Assembly (NCBI RefSeq): GCF_014280875.1
Contig: NZ_JACLAL010000003.1
Location: 62,001-126,000 of the forward strand
Length of the DNA: 64,000 nucleotides
Direction of reading: 5' to 3'
From: Paenirhizobium daejeonense
GTDB lineage: Bacteria > Pseudomonadota > Alphaproteobacteria > Rhizobiales > Rhizobiaceae
This document shows, in pieces, positions 21,704 through 32,100 of this stretch (positions are counted from its first letter, which is position 1; every line of letters begins with the position of its first letter). The notes below the pieces were generated by a model. That model saw only the letters and a list, made by a program, of their open reading frames with translations. It made no database searches and was not told the origin of the DNA. The position numbers and the translations under genes were made by a program.

Positions 21704-23112
21704 TGGCGATCGGCAAGCTCTTTATCGGCCGCAAGGTCCGCGAAATCAGGCAGGCGAGTGCGGCCACGCAGGCCCAGTTCGCCGACATGATCGGTATCTC
21801 GACCAGCTATCTCAACCAGATCGAAAACAACCAGCGGCCGGTTTCTGCCTCGGTGCTTCTGGCGCTCGCTGAAAAATTCGGGATCGATATCACCGAACTT
21901 TCCTCCGGCCAGAACGACCGCCTGCTTTCGGCGCTGACGGAGGCGCTTTCGGATCCGTTGTTCGAAACCTATTCGCCGAGCCTGCAGGAGCTGAAGCTCA
22001 TCACCCAGAATGCGCCGGGCTTCGCCCATGCGCTGATCAACTGTCACCAGGCCTATCGGCGAAACGGTGAACAACTGGCCAGCTATGCCGACCGCGCGGG
22101 AGCCGCGACCGCCAACGAGACGACCTCCTACGAGGAGGTTCGAGACTTCTTCCACTTCGTCGACAACTACATCCACGACATCGACCAGATGGCCGAGGGG
22201 CTGGCGGCGGAACTCAAGCTCGGCGAGGGCGAGAATTACGCGGCGATGACCGGCTTTCTCGAAAGCCGCCACGGGGTTCGCGTGGTGCGCGGCGATGCCG
22301 GCGACGAGGCGATCCGCCGTTACGATCCGAAATCACGCATCCTGACGCTCAGCCGCTATGCCTCGGCGCCGACGCGGGACTTCCAGATCGCCACGCAGAT
22401 CGCCCAGCTTCATGCGGAGACGAAGATCGACCAGGTGCTGAAGTCGGCGGGTTTCCGCACCGAGGAAGCGGTGGAGATCTGTCGCATCGGGCTGCACAAC
22501 TATTTCGCCGGCGCGCTGATCCTGCCCTATCGCAACTTCCTGCAGGCGGCGCGGGAACTGCGCCACGATATCGAATTGCTGGCGGCCCGTTTCGGCGCGT
22601 CGCTTGAGCAGGTCTGTCATCGGCTGTCGACGCTGCAGCGTCCCGGTCAGAAGGGGGTACCGATCTTTTTCGCCCGCATCGACCGGGCCGGCAATATTAC
22701 CAAGCGGCACAGCGCCGCCCGGCTACAGTTTGCCCGCTTCGGCGCTGCCTGTCCGCTGTGGAATGCGCATCAGGCCTTCGAGGCGCCGGGGCGGATCATC
22801 CGTCAGCTCGCCGAAACGCCTGACGGCGTGCGCTATCTCTGTCTCGCGACGCAGGTGAACAAGGGCACGCTCGGCTTCCGCGCCGCGCAGCCCCGCTATG
22901 CGCTGGCGCTCGGCTGCGAGATTTCCTATGCCGACCAGTTCGTCTATGCCGACGATCTCGATCTTTCCAACCGGGCGGGTTTCGATCCGATCGGCATTTC
23001 CTGTCGGATCTGCGAGCGGGTGAAATGCACGAGCCGCGCCGTGCCGCCGCTCAAGCACAAGCTGGTGGTGGATCACAAGGTCCGCAACGCCAACCCCTAT
23101 GAGATTGAATGA
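21703..23112 (+). CDS. pccR: ScfR-type short-chain acyl-CoA responsive regulator (PccR)
   Basis: 469 residues from the ATG at 21703. The N-terminal XRE helix-turn-helix (about 7-65) contains [21 protein letters not shown] central region resembling the degenerate ImmA/IrrE-type domain follows. The C-terminal part, with the Cys-rich CRICERVKC near residue 440, is typical of the short-chain fatty acyl-CoA regulator family (ScfR: PccR, RamB). Family members sense propionyl-CoA or acetyl-CoA and control pcc or glyoxylate genes. It is divergent from pccB with 134 bases between the starts. No Shine-Dalgarno sequence is visible, so the transcript may be leaderless. Confidence 0.85.
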   Translation: MAIGKLFIGRKVREIRQASAATQAQFADMIGISTSYLNQIENNQRPVSASVLLALAEKFGIDITELSSGQNDRLLSALTEALSDPLFETYSPSLQELKLITQNAPGFAHALINCHQAYRRNGEQLASYADRAGAATANETTSYEEVRDFFHFVDNYIHDIDQMAEGLAAELKLGEGENYAAMTGFLESRHGVRVVRGDAGDEAIRRYDPKSRILTLSRYASAPTRDFQIATQIAQLHAETKIDQVLKSAGFRTEEAVEICRIGLHNYFAGALILPYRNFLQAARELRHDIELLAARFGASLEQVCHRLSTLQRPGQKGVPIFFARIDRAGNITKRHSAARLQFARFGAACPLWNAHQAFEAPGRIIRQLAETPDGVRYLCLATQVNKGTLGFRAAQPRYALALGCEISYADQFVYADDLDLSNRAGFDPIGISCRICERVKCTSRAVPPLKHKLVVDHKVRNANPYEIE

Positions 23113-23142
23113 GCGCCGGATCGCGCCGTTATCAGCTTGAAA

Positions 23143-24039
23143 TCAAGGCCGGAGTTCTTCCGTCATCAGGTCGATGAAGCGCCGGACGCGAGGTTCCAGC
23201 AATCGTTTGTCGGGATAGAGCGCGACGATGTTGACGTCGCCTGACTGAAGCTCTGGAAGCACCTGTCGCAGGCGTCCCTCGGCGAGATCCCTTGCCACGA
23301 GGAAATCGGGAAGCAGGGCGATGCCAAGCCCTGCGACAGCGGCGTCCTTCAGCGCTTCCCCGCTGTCCAGCCGAAGGCGGCTGCGGCCCGGTGCCTTGAT
23401 CCAGCCGCCATCCTTGCCGGGAAAGCGCCAGGCCTGTCGCTGGTTTCGGCTGGTAAAGATCAGGCAGTCATGGGCTGCGAGATCATCGACATCTTCAGGT
23501 TCGCCACGCTCGGCCAGATAGGAGGGCGCGGCGCAGAGCAGTGCCCTGAAACGGGCGACGACGCGGGACACCATGCGGGAATCGGACGTCGTGACGCCGA
23601 TCCGGATGGCGAGGTCGAAGCCTTCCTCGACGATATCCTCTACACGATCGGTGAAACTCACCTCCACCTGCACCTCCGGCCAGTCCGTCAGATATCTGCG
23701 GATGAGGGGCAACATGACCAGCCGCCCGAAGGCATCGGGCACCGTCAGCCGCAGCACTCCGCGCGGTGTGCCGGTGGTTCCGGCGACGCTTGCTTCGGCC
23801 TCGTCAACGGTAGCGAAGATCCGCAATCCATGCTGGTAGAAGATCCGACCTTCATCGGTCAGGCTGAGTGTGCGGGTGGTGCGGTTGAGGAGGCGCGTTC
23901 CGAGGCGCTCTTCAAGGCGGAGAAGCGCCTTTCCCGCTGCCGACCGCGACAGCCCCATGGCCTTGCCGCCGGCAACGAAGCTTCCGGCATCGACGACCGC
24001 CATGAAGACCTGGATATCGCTCAGATTGGCGCGCAGCAT
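23143..24039 (-). CDS. LysR-family transcriptional regulator
   Basis: 298 residues from the ATG at 24039. The N-terminus LSDIQVFMAVVDAGSFVAGG and the segment GLSRSAAGKALLRLEERLG form the LysR DNA-binding domain, followed by RLLNRTTRTLSLTDEG, typical of the DmlR/AaeR-like branch. A substrate-binding domain follows. It is divergent from the RidA-family gene (120 bases between starts), its most likely target, and it ends 30 bases from the convergent pccR stop. Confidence 0.9.
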   Translation of the reverse strand: MLRANLSDIQVFMAVVDAGSFVAGGKAMGLSRSAAGKALLRLEERLGTRLLNRTTRTLSLTDEGRIFYQHGLRIFATVDEAEASVAGTTGTPRGVLRLTVPDAFGRLVMLPLIRRYLTDWPEVQVEVSFTDRVEDIVEEGFDLAIRIGVTTSDSRMVSRVVARFRALLCAAPSYLAERGEPEDVDDLAAHDCLIFTSRNQRQAWRFPGKDGGWIKAPGRSRLRLDSGEALKDAAVAGLGIALLPDFLVARDLAEGRLRQVLPELQSGDVNIVALYPDKRLLEPRVRRFIDLMTEELRP

Positions 24040-24159
24040 GAACACTCCGATGGTTCGCTTCTGTGTCGACGTCCGTTCGTCAATCGACCGGCTATAGCAA
24101 TGCCGTTCGGTGCGGATCCGCGTTGGGGTCCGCCGATGACGACAGGAAGGAACGGAGAC

Positions 24160-24567
24160 ATGACACAAACCCTTGGCCGTTTGAACCCGCCGACGCTGCC
24201 CGATGCGGGTGCGCTGGGCTATTCGCAGATTACCACCGTGGAGCCGGGGCGGCTTGCCTTCATCTCCGGGCAGGTGGCGTGGCAGCCGGGCGGCGAAAGG
24301 GCTCCTGACGATCTCACCGAACAGGCGCGACTGGTCGTCGCCAATGCGAGGTCGGCGCTTGATGCGGTCGGGGCGACGCCCGGCGACATCGCCATGGTGC
24401 GGCTCTACGTGACAGACCTGACACCGGAACGGGTCGGAGAAGCGATGCACGTCGTGCTCGCTTTTCTGGATGGCGCGAAGCCAAGCCTTACCGGCATCGG
24501 CGTTGCCGCGCTCGCCGGGCCGGATCTCCAGATCGAAATGGAGATGGTGGTTCGCCTGCCGTCCTGA
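24160..24567 (+). CDS. RidA/YjgF-family protein
   Basis: 135 residues from the ATG at 24160 (MTQTLGRLNPPTL); an in-frame ATG also occurs at 24136, but ACGGAG sits properly before 24160. RidA proteins hydrolyse reactive enamine/imine intermediates released by PLP enzymes; others act as catabolic deaminases. Visible family segments are FISGQVAWQPGG, VGATPGDIAMVRLYVTD and the C-terminal GPDLQIEMEMVV. The canonical RidA Arg near the C-terminus is not obvious in this ending, so it may belong to a non-RidA YjgF subgroup. Its stop is two bases from the convergent hydrolase stop. Confidence 0.82.
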   Translation: MTQTLGRLNPPTLPDAGALGYSQITTVEPGRLAFISGQVAWQPGGERAPDDLTEQARLVVANARSALDAVGATPGDIAMVRLYVTDLTPERVGEAMHVVLAFLDGAKPSLTGIGVAALAGPDLQIEMEMVVRLPS

Positions 24568-24569
24568 CC

Positions 24570-25643
24570 TCAGCCGAACAGCGGTTGCGGATGGGGCCTG
24601 AAGAAGGGCTCGACGATGCCGGGGCCGATGGCATCGAGACTGGGCGGCGACCACTTCGGATTGCGGTCCTTGTCGATGATGGCGGCGCGGATGCCCTCGT
24701 AGAAATCCGGGGTATGCAGGATCTGGGCGGTCGCGGCGAATTCGCGTTCGAGGCAGGTCTTGAGGTCGGGCGATTTGCGCGCGGCTCTTAGGAGCGCCAG
24801 CGTTACCTTCAGGCTGGTTGGCGATTTCACCATCATGGCGGAGCGAATTTTTTCGGCAAACGGGTTCGCCTCCGCCGAAAGGGCGGCCTCGATCTCCTCG
24901 ACGGTGTCGAAACAGAAACACCGATCGATCAGAGCCCGGTTATCGGCGAATTCGCCTTTCGGCGGCGAGGTTGCGGCTGCGTCCACCAGCAGGGAAACGT
25001 CCTTGTGGGTCGTGCCGGGCAGAAGGATCGACAGCTTCTCCGCGAGATCGGCAAGAGCTGAGGCCGGCACGAACCAGTCGGCGAAGCAGGCTTCGATTGT
25101 GTCGGCCGCACCGATAGCCTCGCCAGTCAGCCCCATCAGCGTGCCGAGCTCGCCCGGTGCTTTCGCAAGCAGCCATGTGGCGCCGATATCGGGAAAGAAG
25201 CCTATGCCGGTTTCCGGCATGGCGAGCTTTGTCGTGTCGGTCACAATGCGGTGGCTGCCGTGGCTGGATACGCCGACGCCGCCGCCCATGGTGATGCCTT
25301 CCATGAAGACCACATAGGGCTTGGGATAAGAGGCGATGCGGGCATTCATGCGGTATTCCGCCCGCAGGAAATCAGCCGCACGTCCGTCGCCGGCCTTGCC
25401 GCTTTCATAGAAGCTGCGGATGTCGCCGCCGGCGCAAAGTCCGCGTTCGCCTTCGCCGGTCATCAGAACGGCGGCGATTTCGGGGTCCTTTTCGAAACGG
25501 TCGAGCGCTGCCTCTATGGCCTTCACCATGTCGAGCGACAGGCTGTTCAGCACCCGCGGACGGTTGAGCAGGATCAGGCCGAGGCTGCCCTGTCGTCCCG
25601 TCAGCACATCCTCGCCCGTCATTTCCGCCGAAAGATAGCGCAT
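24570..25643 (-). CDS. 3-hydroxyisobutyryl-CoA hydrolase (enoyl-CoA hydratase superfamily)
   Basis: 357 residues. It hydrolyses 3-hydroxyisobutyryl-CoA in valine breakdown. The crotonase oxyanion loops are GLCAGGDIRSFYE and EGITMGGGVGVSSHGSHRI, with catalytic Glu in MPETGIGFFPDIGATWLL, a pattern specific to the HIBCH branch. The length fits HIBCH (~350) rather than ordinary enoyl-CoA hydratase (~260). It lies 29 bases downstream of the acyl-CoA dehydrogenase gene on the same strand, forming a two-gene unit. Confidence 0.9.
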   Translation of the reverse strand: MRYLSAEMTGEDVLTGRQGSLGLILLNRPRVLNSLSLDMVKAIEAALDRFEKDPEIAAVLMTGEGERGLCAGGDIRSFYESGKAGDGRAADFLRAEYRMNARIASYPKPYVVFMEGITMGGGVGVSSHGSHRIVTDTTKLAMPETGIGFFPDIGATWLLAKAPGELGTLMGLTGEAIGAADTIEACFADWFVPASALADLAEKLSILLPGTTHKDVSLLVDAAATSPPKGEFADNRALIDRCFCFDTVEEIEAALSAEANPFAEKIRSAMMVKSPTSLKVTLALLRAARKSPDLKTCLEREFAATAQILHTPDFYEGIRAAIIDKDRNPKWSPPSLDAIGPGIVEPFFRPHPQPLFG

Positions 25644-25672
25644 GTTCCGTCTCCCCCTGTGTGTTCTGGCCT

Positions 25673-26812
25673 TTATTTTCCGAGAATGGAGCGGGCGACG
25701 ATCACCCGCATGATCTCGTTGGTCCCCTCGAGGATCTGGTGCACACGCAGATCCCTCACGATCTTTTCAATGCCGTATTCAGCGAGATAGCCATAGCCGC
25801 CATGCAGCTGCAAGGCCTGGTTGGCAACCGTGAAGCAACGGTCGGTTACCAGCCGCTTGGCCATGGCGCAGAGAACCGTGGCATCTGACGCCTTGTCATC
25901 GAGTGCGGTTGCGGCGCGCCAGAGGAAGGTGCGTGCCGCTTCCAGGTCTATCGCCATGTCGGCAAGGGTGAATTGCAGGGACTGGAAATCTGCAAGCGCA
26001 TGGCCGAAAGCCTTGCGTTCCTGAACATAGGTCGTCGCCTTTTTGAACGCCGCACGCGCTCCGCCGAGCGAGGCGGCGGCAATGTTGAGGCGGCCGCCGT
26101 CGAGCCCGGACATGGCGATGCGGAAGCCTTCGCCCTCGGCGCCGAGCCGCTGGTTTGCCGGCACACGCACGCTATCCAGCATGACGGCGCGGGTGGGCTG
26201 GGCGTTCCAGCCCATCTTCTTTTCGTTGGCGCCGAAGGTGAGACCTTTTGCGTCGCCGGGCACGAGGAAGGCGGAAATGCCCTTCGGCCCGTCCTCCCCG
26301 GTGCGGGCCATGACGATGTAGAGGGCGCTTGTTCCGGCGCCGGAGATGAACTGCTTCTGGCCGGTCAGCACGTAATCGTCGCCATCGCGCACGGCGCGGG
26401 TTTTGAGTGCTGCTGCATCCGAGCCGCAGCCGGGCTCCGTCAGGCAGTAGCTCGCCAGCGCATCCATGGTGGCAAGGGCCGGCAGATGTTCCTCGCGCTG
26501 CTCGGGCGTGCCGTAGCGGTCGATCATCGTCGCGCACATGTTGTGAATGGAGATATAGGCGGCGACCGTCGGACAGCCGGTGGCGAGCGCCTCGATGATG
26601 AGAGCGGTGTCCAGCCGTTCGAGACCGGAGCCGCCGACATCGTCGGCCACGCAGATCGCGCCGAGGCCGAGGCCTCCCGCCTTCCTCAAGGTGTCGACCG
26701 GGAAGTGCTTCTTCTGGTCCCATTCCAGCGCAAAAGGCGCCAGTTCGTCGTCGGCGAATTCCGTCGCCATGTCGACGAAAGCCTGCTGCTGATCGCTCAG
26801 GTTGAAATCCAT
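25673..26812 (-). CDS. Acyl-CoA dehydrogenase, probably isobutyryl-CoA dehydrogenase
   Basis: 379 residues from the ATG at 26812, six bases after GGAGG. It is an FAD enzyme introducing the double bond in acyl-CoA thioesters. Features are CLTEPGCGSDAAALKTRA, QLHGGYGYLAEYGIEKIVRD, and catalytic Glu in ILEGTNEIMRVI. Pairing with 3-hydroxyisobutyryl-CoA hydrolase points to isobutyryl-CoA (valine) as substrate; that assignment rests on context. The missing enoyl-CoA hydratase step must be supplied elsewhere. Confidence 0.88.
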   Translation of the reverse strand: MDFNLSDQQQAFVDMATEFADDELAPFALEWDQKKHFPVDTLRKAGGLGLGAICVADDVGGSGLERLDTALIIEALATGCPTVAAYISIHNMCATMIDRYGTPEQREEHLPALATMDALASYCLTEPGCGSDAAALKTRAVRDGDDYVLTGQKQFISGAGTSALYIVMARTGEDGPKGISAFLVPGDAKGLTFGANEKKMGWNAQPTRAVMLDSVRVPANQRLGAEGEGFRIAMSGLDGGRLNIAAASLGGARAAFKKATTYVQERKAFGHALADFQSLQFTLADMAIDLEAARTFLWRAATALDDKASDATVLCAMAKRLVTDRCFTVANQALQLHGGYGYLAEYGIEKIVRDLRVHQILEGTNEIMRVIVARSILGK

Positions 26813-26937
26813 GCTGGTCCTCCGCATTCCGCCGTTTCTCCCGAACGGTGTTCGCTGGAAGGCTTAGCATGATCCGGCCGGGCCGATCATCCCGGCCGAA
26901 AGTCGGAGACGGGTGCGCTCCAGTATCGGGTTCACGG

Positions 26938-27047
26938 TGCCCCTCATCCGCCTGCCGGCACCTTCTCCCCGTGAACGGGGAGAAGGGACAAGCCGCAGCG
27001 TTTCGTCCCCCTCGCCACGCTTGCGGGGAGAGGGCGGGGTGGGGGGC
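26938..27047. repeat. Palindromic intergenic repeat (second family)
   Basis: The 283-base gap between the aldehyde dehydrogenase and the acyl-CoA dehydrogenase genes holds two C/G palindromes. One is CTTCTCCCC-GTGAA-GGGGAGAAG-like at about 26962-26985. The other is a CCCCCTCGCC/GGCGGGGTGGGGGG arrangement at about 27006-27046. The module differs from the RIME-like pairs elsewhere but has the same intergenic character. Confidence 0.6.
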
Positions 27048-27095
27048 AATGAAACCGGATGGCGCTGAAAGACACCGGGCAGCTTCCCGAAATCT

Positions 27096-28610
27096 TCAGA
27101 TCACCGCGCAGACGGTTTTCATTTCCAGGTAGTTGTCGAGGCCGGGGGCGCCGTTTTCGTAGCCCCAGCCGGATTGCTTGTGGCCGCCTTTCGGCAGTTC
27201 CGGCGAGAAATAGGAGTGGCAGTTGATCCAGATGGTGCCGGCCTTCACCCGGGCGGCGAGCCGGTGGGCGGAGGAAAGATCCTGCGTCCACACGCTGCCG
27301 GCGAGGCCGTAGGGGCTGTCATTGGCGTAGGCAATGGCCTCTTCCGGATCGTCGAAGGGGGTGACGGCGACGACGGGGCCGAAGATTTCTTCGCGCATCA
27401 TGCGCATGTCGGGGCGAACCGACGTGACCACGGTCGGCTCGAAGAAGGTGCCGAATTCGCCCGTCTGGTTGCCGCCGGAGGTAATCTCCGCGCCTGCCGA
27501 CCGGCCTTCCGCGATGAAGCCTGCCACGCGGTCGGCCTGTTTGCGGTTGACCAGCGGGCCGAGATCGGTGCCGGTGTCGAGGCCGTGGCCAAGGGTGAGG
27601 GCAGAGGCGGCTTTCGACAGGCCTTCGACGACCGCGTCATAGACCGCGCGGTGGGCATAGACACGGGAACCGGCAACGCAGACCTGTCCGGAATTGGAGA
27701 AGATGCCGCGGGCGACACCGGGGATGGCGAGCGCCATGTCAGCATCCGGCATGACGATGGCAGGCGACTTGCCGCCAAGTTCGAGCGTCAGTTTCTTGAG
27801 GTTGCCCTGAGCGGCCGAGACGATCAGCTTGCCGACTTCGGTCGAGCCGGTGAAGGCAACCTTGTCGACATCGGGATGGGCGGTGAGGGCTGCGCCGACC
27901 ACTTCGCCGAAACCGGTGACGAGGTTGACGACCCCCTTTGGAAGGCCTGCCTCCAGCATCAGTTCGACAAGGCGGATGGCGGTGAGCGAGGTTTCCTCGG
28001 CGGGCTTCAGCACCACGGTGCAGCCGGCGGCGAGCGCGGGCGCAAGCTTCATCGCCGCCATCAGCATGGGCGAGTTCCACGGCGTGATCGCGGCGACGAC
28101 GCCGACCGGTTCCCGCGTGGTGTAGGCGAAGATCTGCTTGCCCTCCGGCTGGTAGGCGATCGAAGTCGGGATTGTCGTGCCGAGGATCTTGGTGCAGAAG
28201 CCGGCGAAATAGCGAAATTGTTCTGCCGATGCGGGGATTTCCCCGAAGCGGCCGGTTTTGAAGCTCTTGCCCTGATCGAGCGTTTCCAGTTCGGCCAGTT
28301 CCTCGACATGGGCGTCGATCAGCTCGGCGATCTTCCACAGAAGCTTGCCGCGTGCCGAAGGCGTCATGCCTTTCCATTCCTTCGAGGTCAGCGCGGCACG
28401 GGCGCTGGCGACGGCTTCATCGACATCCGATGCTGTGGCTTCGGCGAGTTCGGCGAGCAGCCTGCCGGATGCCGGATCGAAGGTTTCGAAGCGGTGGCCG
28501 ATGCCGGCATCCCGCCAGACGCCGTCGATGAGGATCTGTTTTTGCCGGCGGGCGAGGAAGGTCCTCGCGCCGTCGCTGCGGGGTTCGGGCGTCTTGATGG
28601 TGATGGTCAT
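27096..28610 (-). CDS. NAD(P)-dependent aldehyde dehydrogenase
   Basis: 504 residues from the ATG at 28610, one base after the stop of the [2Fe-2S] gene. Family marks: the cofactor-region Asn in ITPWNSPMLMAAMKLAP, FTGSTEVGKLI, the catalytic Glu in LELGGKSPAIV, and the catalytic Cys in FSNSGQVCVAGSR. It oxidises an aldehyde to an acid, and the length fits the betaine/general aldehyde dehydrogenase group. It is the last gene of the leftward purine block. It may deal with an aldehyde released by the oxygenases or the TPP decarboxylase of that block (inference). Confidence 0.88.
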   Translation of the reverse strand: MTITIKTPEPRSDGARTFLARRQKQILIDGVWRDAGIGHRFETFDPASGRLLAELAEATASDVDEAVASARAALTSKEWKGMTPSARGKLLWKIAELIDAHVEELAELETLDQGKSFKTGRFGEIPASAEQFRYFAGFCTKILGTTIPTSIAYQPEGKQIFAYTTREPVGVVAAITPWNSPMLMAAMKLAPALAAGCTVVLKPAEETSLTAIRLVELMLEAGLPKGVVNLVTGFGEVVGAALTAHPDVDKVAFTGSTEVGKLIVSAAQGNLKKLTLELGGKSPAIVMPDADMALAIPGVARGIFSNSGQVCVAGSRVYAHRAVYDAVVEGLSKAASALTLGHGLDTGTDLGPLVNRKQADRVAGFIAEGRSAGAEITSGGNQTGEFGTFFEPTVVTSVRPDMRMMREEIFGPVVAVTPFDDPEEAIAYANDSPYGLAGSVWTQDLSSAHRLAARVKAGTIWINCHSYFSPELPKGGHKQSGWGYENGAPGLDNYLEMKTVCAVI

Positions 28611-28611
28611 G

Positions 28612-29103
28612 TCAGTCTCCGATGGCGAGCGACTGCTCGCGGATGCGGCGGGCGGCATTGAGCGCGCCGCGAATGATCGAGTGATAGCCGGTGCAACGAC
28701 AGATATTGCCTTCCAGCCCGGAACGGATTTCCTCTTCGCCTGCATCGGGATTTTCCGTAAGCAAAGCGGTCAGCGCAATGGAGAAGCCCGGCGCGCAATA
28801 GCCGCACTGGAAGGCGTTTTCCTCCTCCAATCCGGCGCGAATGGCGGGGCCGAGGGGATGGGCGTCGAGGCCTTCGACGGTGACGATATCGGCGTTTTCG
28901 ATCTGCCAGGCCATGATGAGGCAGCCGTTTACGGCCTTGCCGCCGATGAGCACGGTGCAGGCGCCGCAGCGGCCGACGGAACAGGCGATCTTGGTGCCGG
29001 TCAGTGTCAGCCGGTCGCGCAGGATATCGGCGAGACGGGTTTCAGGCTGGCAATCGACGGTGACCGGTTTGCCGTTGAGGGTGAAGGTGGTGGTCATGGT
29101 CAT
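28612..29103 (-). CDS. [2Fe-2S] subunit of a molybdenum hydroxylase (xanthine dehydrogenase family)
   Basis: 163 residues; start at 29103 (MTMTTTF) or two codons later. The plant-type [2Fe-2S] motif is CSVGRCGACTVLIGG plus a further Cys in VNGCLI; the second cluster has CGYCAPGFSIA and CRCTGYH. It carries electrons from the Mo site to FAD. The start overlaps the stop of the large subunit gene by four bases, so the two are coupled. Family: CoxS/XdhA N-terminal type. Confidence 0.92.
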   Translation of the reverse strand: MTMTTTFTLNGKPVTVDCQPETRLADILRDRLTLTGTKIACSVGRCGACTVLIGGKAVNGCLIMAWQIENADIVTVEGLDAHPLGPAIRAGLEEENAFQCGYCAPGFSIALTALLTENPDAGEEEIRSGLEGNICRCTGYHSIIRGALNAARRIREQSLAIGD

Positions 29104-32100
29104 GCGGGCAACTCCATGACCTCGAGGATGGAGGCGGGCGGAACGGGCGTGGTGACCGGCCAGTGGCCGATGGCGGCGGCGACCGCGTTGGCGATGGCCG
29201 GGGTGACCGCGCCGATGCCGAGTTCGCCGGAGCCGCGAGGGCCGAGATCATCGCCGGGGTCGAGGCCTTCCAACGCGAAGGCCCGCATGGTCTGCGGCGC
29301 ATCCTGTATGCCGGGCAGCATGTAGGTATCGAGATTGGCGGTGAGGTAGGAACAGTCCCGCATCGGCGCATCCTCGGTGAGCGTGAAGCCGAGGCCTTGC
29401 ACCGCGCCGCCTTCGAGCTGGCCGAGATAGGCGGCAAGGTCCATCACCGGACCGGCGGCGGAATGCTGATGCAGGTCGAGCACGCGGATTTCGCCGGTGA
29501 CGCGGCTCACCGCCACGCGGGCGAGCGCTGCGCCGAAGGCGAAGATGTAGCGGGCATTGGCGGCGGAATAGTCGGTCTTCGGAAACTCGTAGGTGACGGT
29601 GACGCTCGGCAGGTCTGCTTCGGGAATGTTACCGGCAAGGTCGCGATAGGAAATCAGGATCTCGCCGCTGTTGGAGCCGCGTTCGGCAAGGCCGCCGGGG
29701 GCGAATGCGAGGGTTTCGGGATCGCGGCCCAGGATCTCGCCGGCGGCGGTGCGGACCTTTGCGGAGAATTCGGGGGCGGCCTTCTTCGCCGAGGCCCAGA
29801 CGACATAGGTGCCGCGCGACGCGGTGGTGGAGCCGGATTCGGGCGCAAGCCGAGTATCGCCGATCAGCGGCTTCACGTCATTGCGGGCGCAGCCGAGTTC
29901 GGCCGAAATCGTGGCCTGAATGAGCGGGAGGAGGCCTTGCCCCATCTCGTCGAGGCCATAGGCGCCTTCGATGAAACCGTCCTTCGTCAGCGCGAGGCGG
30001 CCGCCGGCAGGGTCGGGGATGACGGAGCCGAGGCCGTTGCCCTGATAGTTCATCGCCATGCCGGTGCCGACGATCCATTCGCCGTCATCGGAAATGCCCT
30101 GCGGTTTCGCCCAGATATCTGAGGCGCGGGCGGCGGCGAGCATTTCGACGACGCGTTCTGATCTGGAGACTTCCTGACCGAGATAGCCGGGGGTGCCGGG
30201 CACGCGCATGTTGCGGGCGCGGATTTCGAAGGGCGAAAGGCCGCAGAGCTTCGCCAGCCGGTCCATCTGGCATTCCACGGCATAGGTCATCTGGTTGGCA
30301 CCAAAGCCGCGGAAGGCGCCGCAGATGCCGTTATTGGTGTAGACGAGGCGGCCATGAGTGGAAATATGCGGCGCTTCATAGGGGCCGGTCGCGTGTTCCA
30401 GCGCGGTTTCCAAGACGCCGGGGCCGAGCGAGGCATAGGCGCCCGCATCGGCCAGCACCTCGACCTCCTGCGCGAGCAGCATTCCATCGGCATCGCAGGC
30501 TGTCTTCATGCGGATCGTCATCGGATTGCGCTTCTGGCCGGCCAGCACGGACTCGGCGCGGGAGAGCTGCAGGCGGACGGGCTTTTCGGTCTTCAACGCA
30601 AGGAGCGCTAGCGCCGGCTGAACGGAAAGTTCGTCCTTGCCGCCGAAGGCGCCGCCTGTCGGAGAGGTGACGACGCGGATCATTTCCTCGGGAAGATCAA
30701 GGATGCGGGATAGCTGCAACCGGTCGCGACCGCCATGCTGGCCACCGGCAAAGACGTTCAGCGTGCCGTCGGGTTCCACGAAGGCGTAACCGCCCTCGGT
30801 CTCCATGAAACCGTGCATCTGGCGTGGGGTGACGTAGGTGTCTTCGATGATGTGAACGGCATTGGCGAAGCCCTGTTCGATGTCGCCGCGATTGAAGAAC
30901 AGTTCGCGCTGGAGATTGCCCTGTTCGTGGACCAGCGCGGTATCGGTGTTGAGTGCCTTTTCCATGTCATCGACCGGCGGCAGCGGTTCGTAATCGACGC
31001 GGATCAGGGAAAGCGCCTTTTCGGCGGTTTCGGCATCGACTGCCGCGACGGCTGCGACCGTGTCCCCGCGATAACGCACCTTCTCCCGGCACATGGCCGG
31101 CTGGTCCTGCACGACGATGCCGAAGCCGTTGAGGCCCTTCACGTCCCGATGGGTGACGACGGCTGCGACACCGGGCAGGGCTTCCGCTGCGCTGGTGTCG
31201 ATGGAGAGGATCTTTGCATGGGGAATGCCGGCGCGCAGGACGCGGCCGATGAGCATGTCGTCTTGTCGTCGGTCGGTGAGATAGGCCATGTCGCCCCGGA
31301 TTTTTGGCCGGGCATCCGGGCGGACATGCCAGCGCGCGGGTTCCAGAGCGTGGGAGAGTTCGGTTTCGTCGGCCAGACCTTCCGCTGGTTGCGGCGGGCG
31401 GGCGGCAGGAAACAGGCTGCGTCCCGGCAGCTGGCCGCCGAGGCCGTGAACGATGGCGTTGGCGGCGACACGGCGGCGATAGGTGCCGGTGCGGAAATCG
31501 TCATCAGGAGCGACGATCGTGTCGAGAAGACAGGCGTGCAGGGCGGTCCAATCGATATCGGCGAGCGGTTGACCGGTCAGCAGGGTCTCGACGGTCTTCA
31601 GGCGGGAGGCGGGAACGACGCCGCCGCCGACTGCAAGGCGTGCGTGCGAGATGACGCCGTTTGCAACGCTCAGCCGGGCGGCGGCGTTGATGACGCTTGG
31701 CGTGAAGGCGGCGCGCAGCCCGGTCTTGCGGAAGACGTGGCGGTCGACGGCATCCTGCGGGGCGATGTGCACGGCGGCGAGGTAGGCAAGCTGGTCGGCG
31801 GGGCGGGTCAGCCAGTCTTCGAGGGGAAGCGTCGTCAGGCCCGATGGTGTGGCGATCTCCAGTCTGGCGTCGAGCGCGAGAAGGGCGGGCAGCAGGCATC
31901 CGGTGCGGCCGGCGATATTGCCGCCGATGGTGGCGAGATTGCGCACCGAGGGGCCGGCGACGATCTTGAGCGCCGCATGCAGCAGCGGGAGGCCGGATGC
32001 GATAGCGGAAGCAGAAAGCAGGCTGTTCAGGTTCGCAAGCGCTCCGACGCGGATGCCTCGCGCTCCGGTCTCGATGCCGCTCATGCCGGGAAGGCGCGAG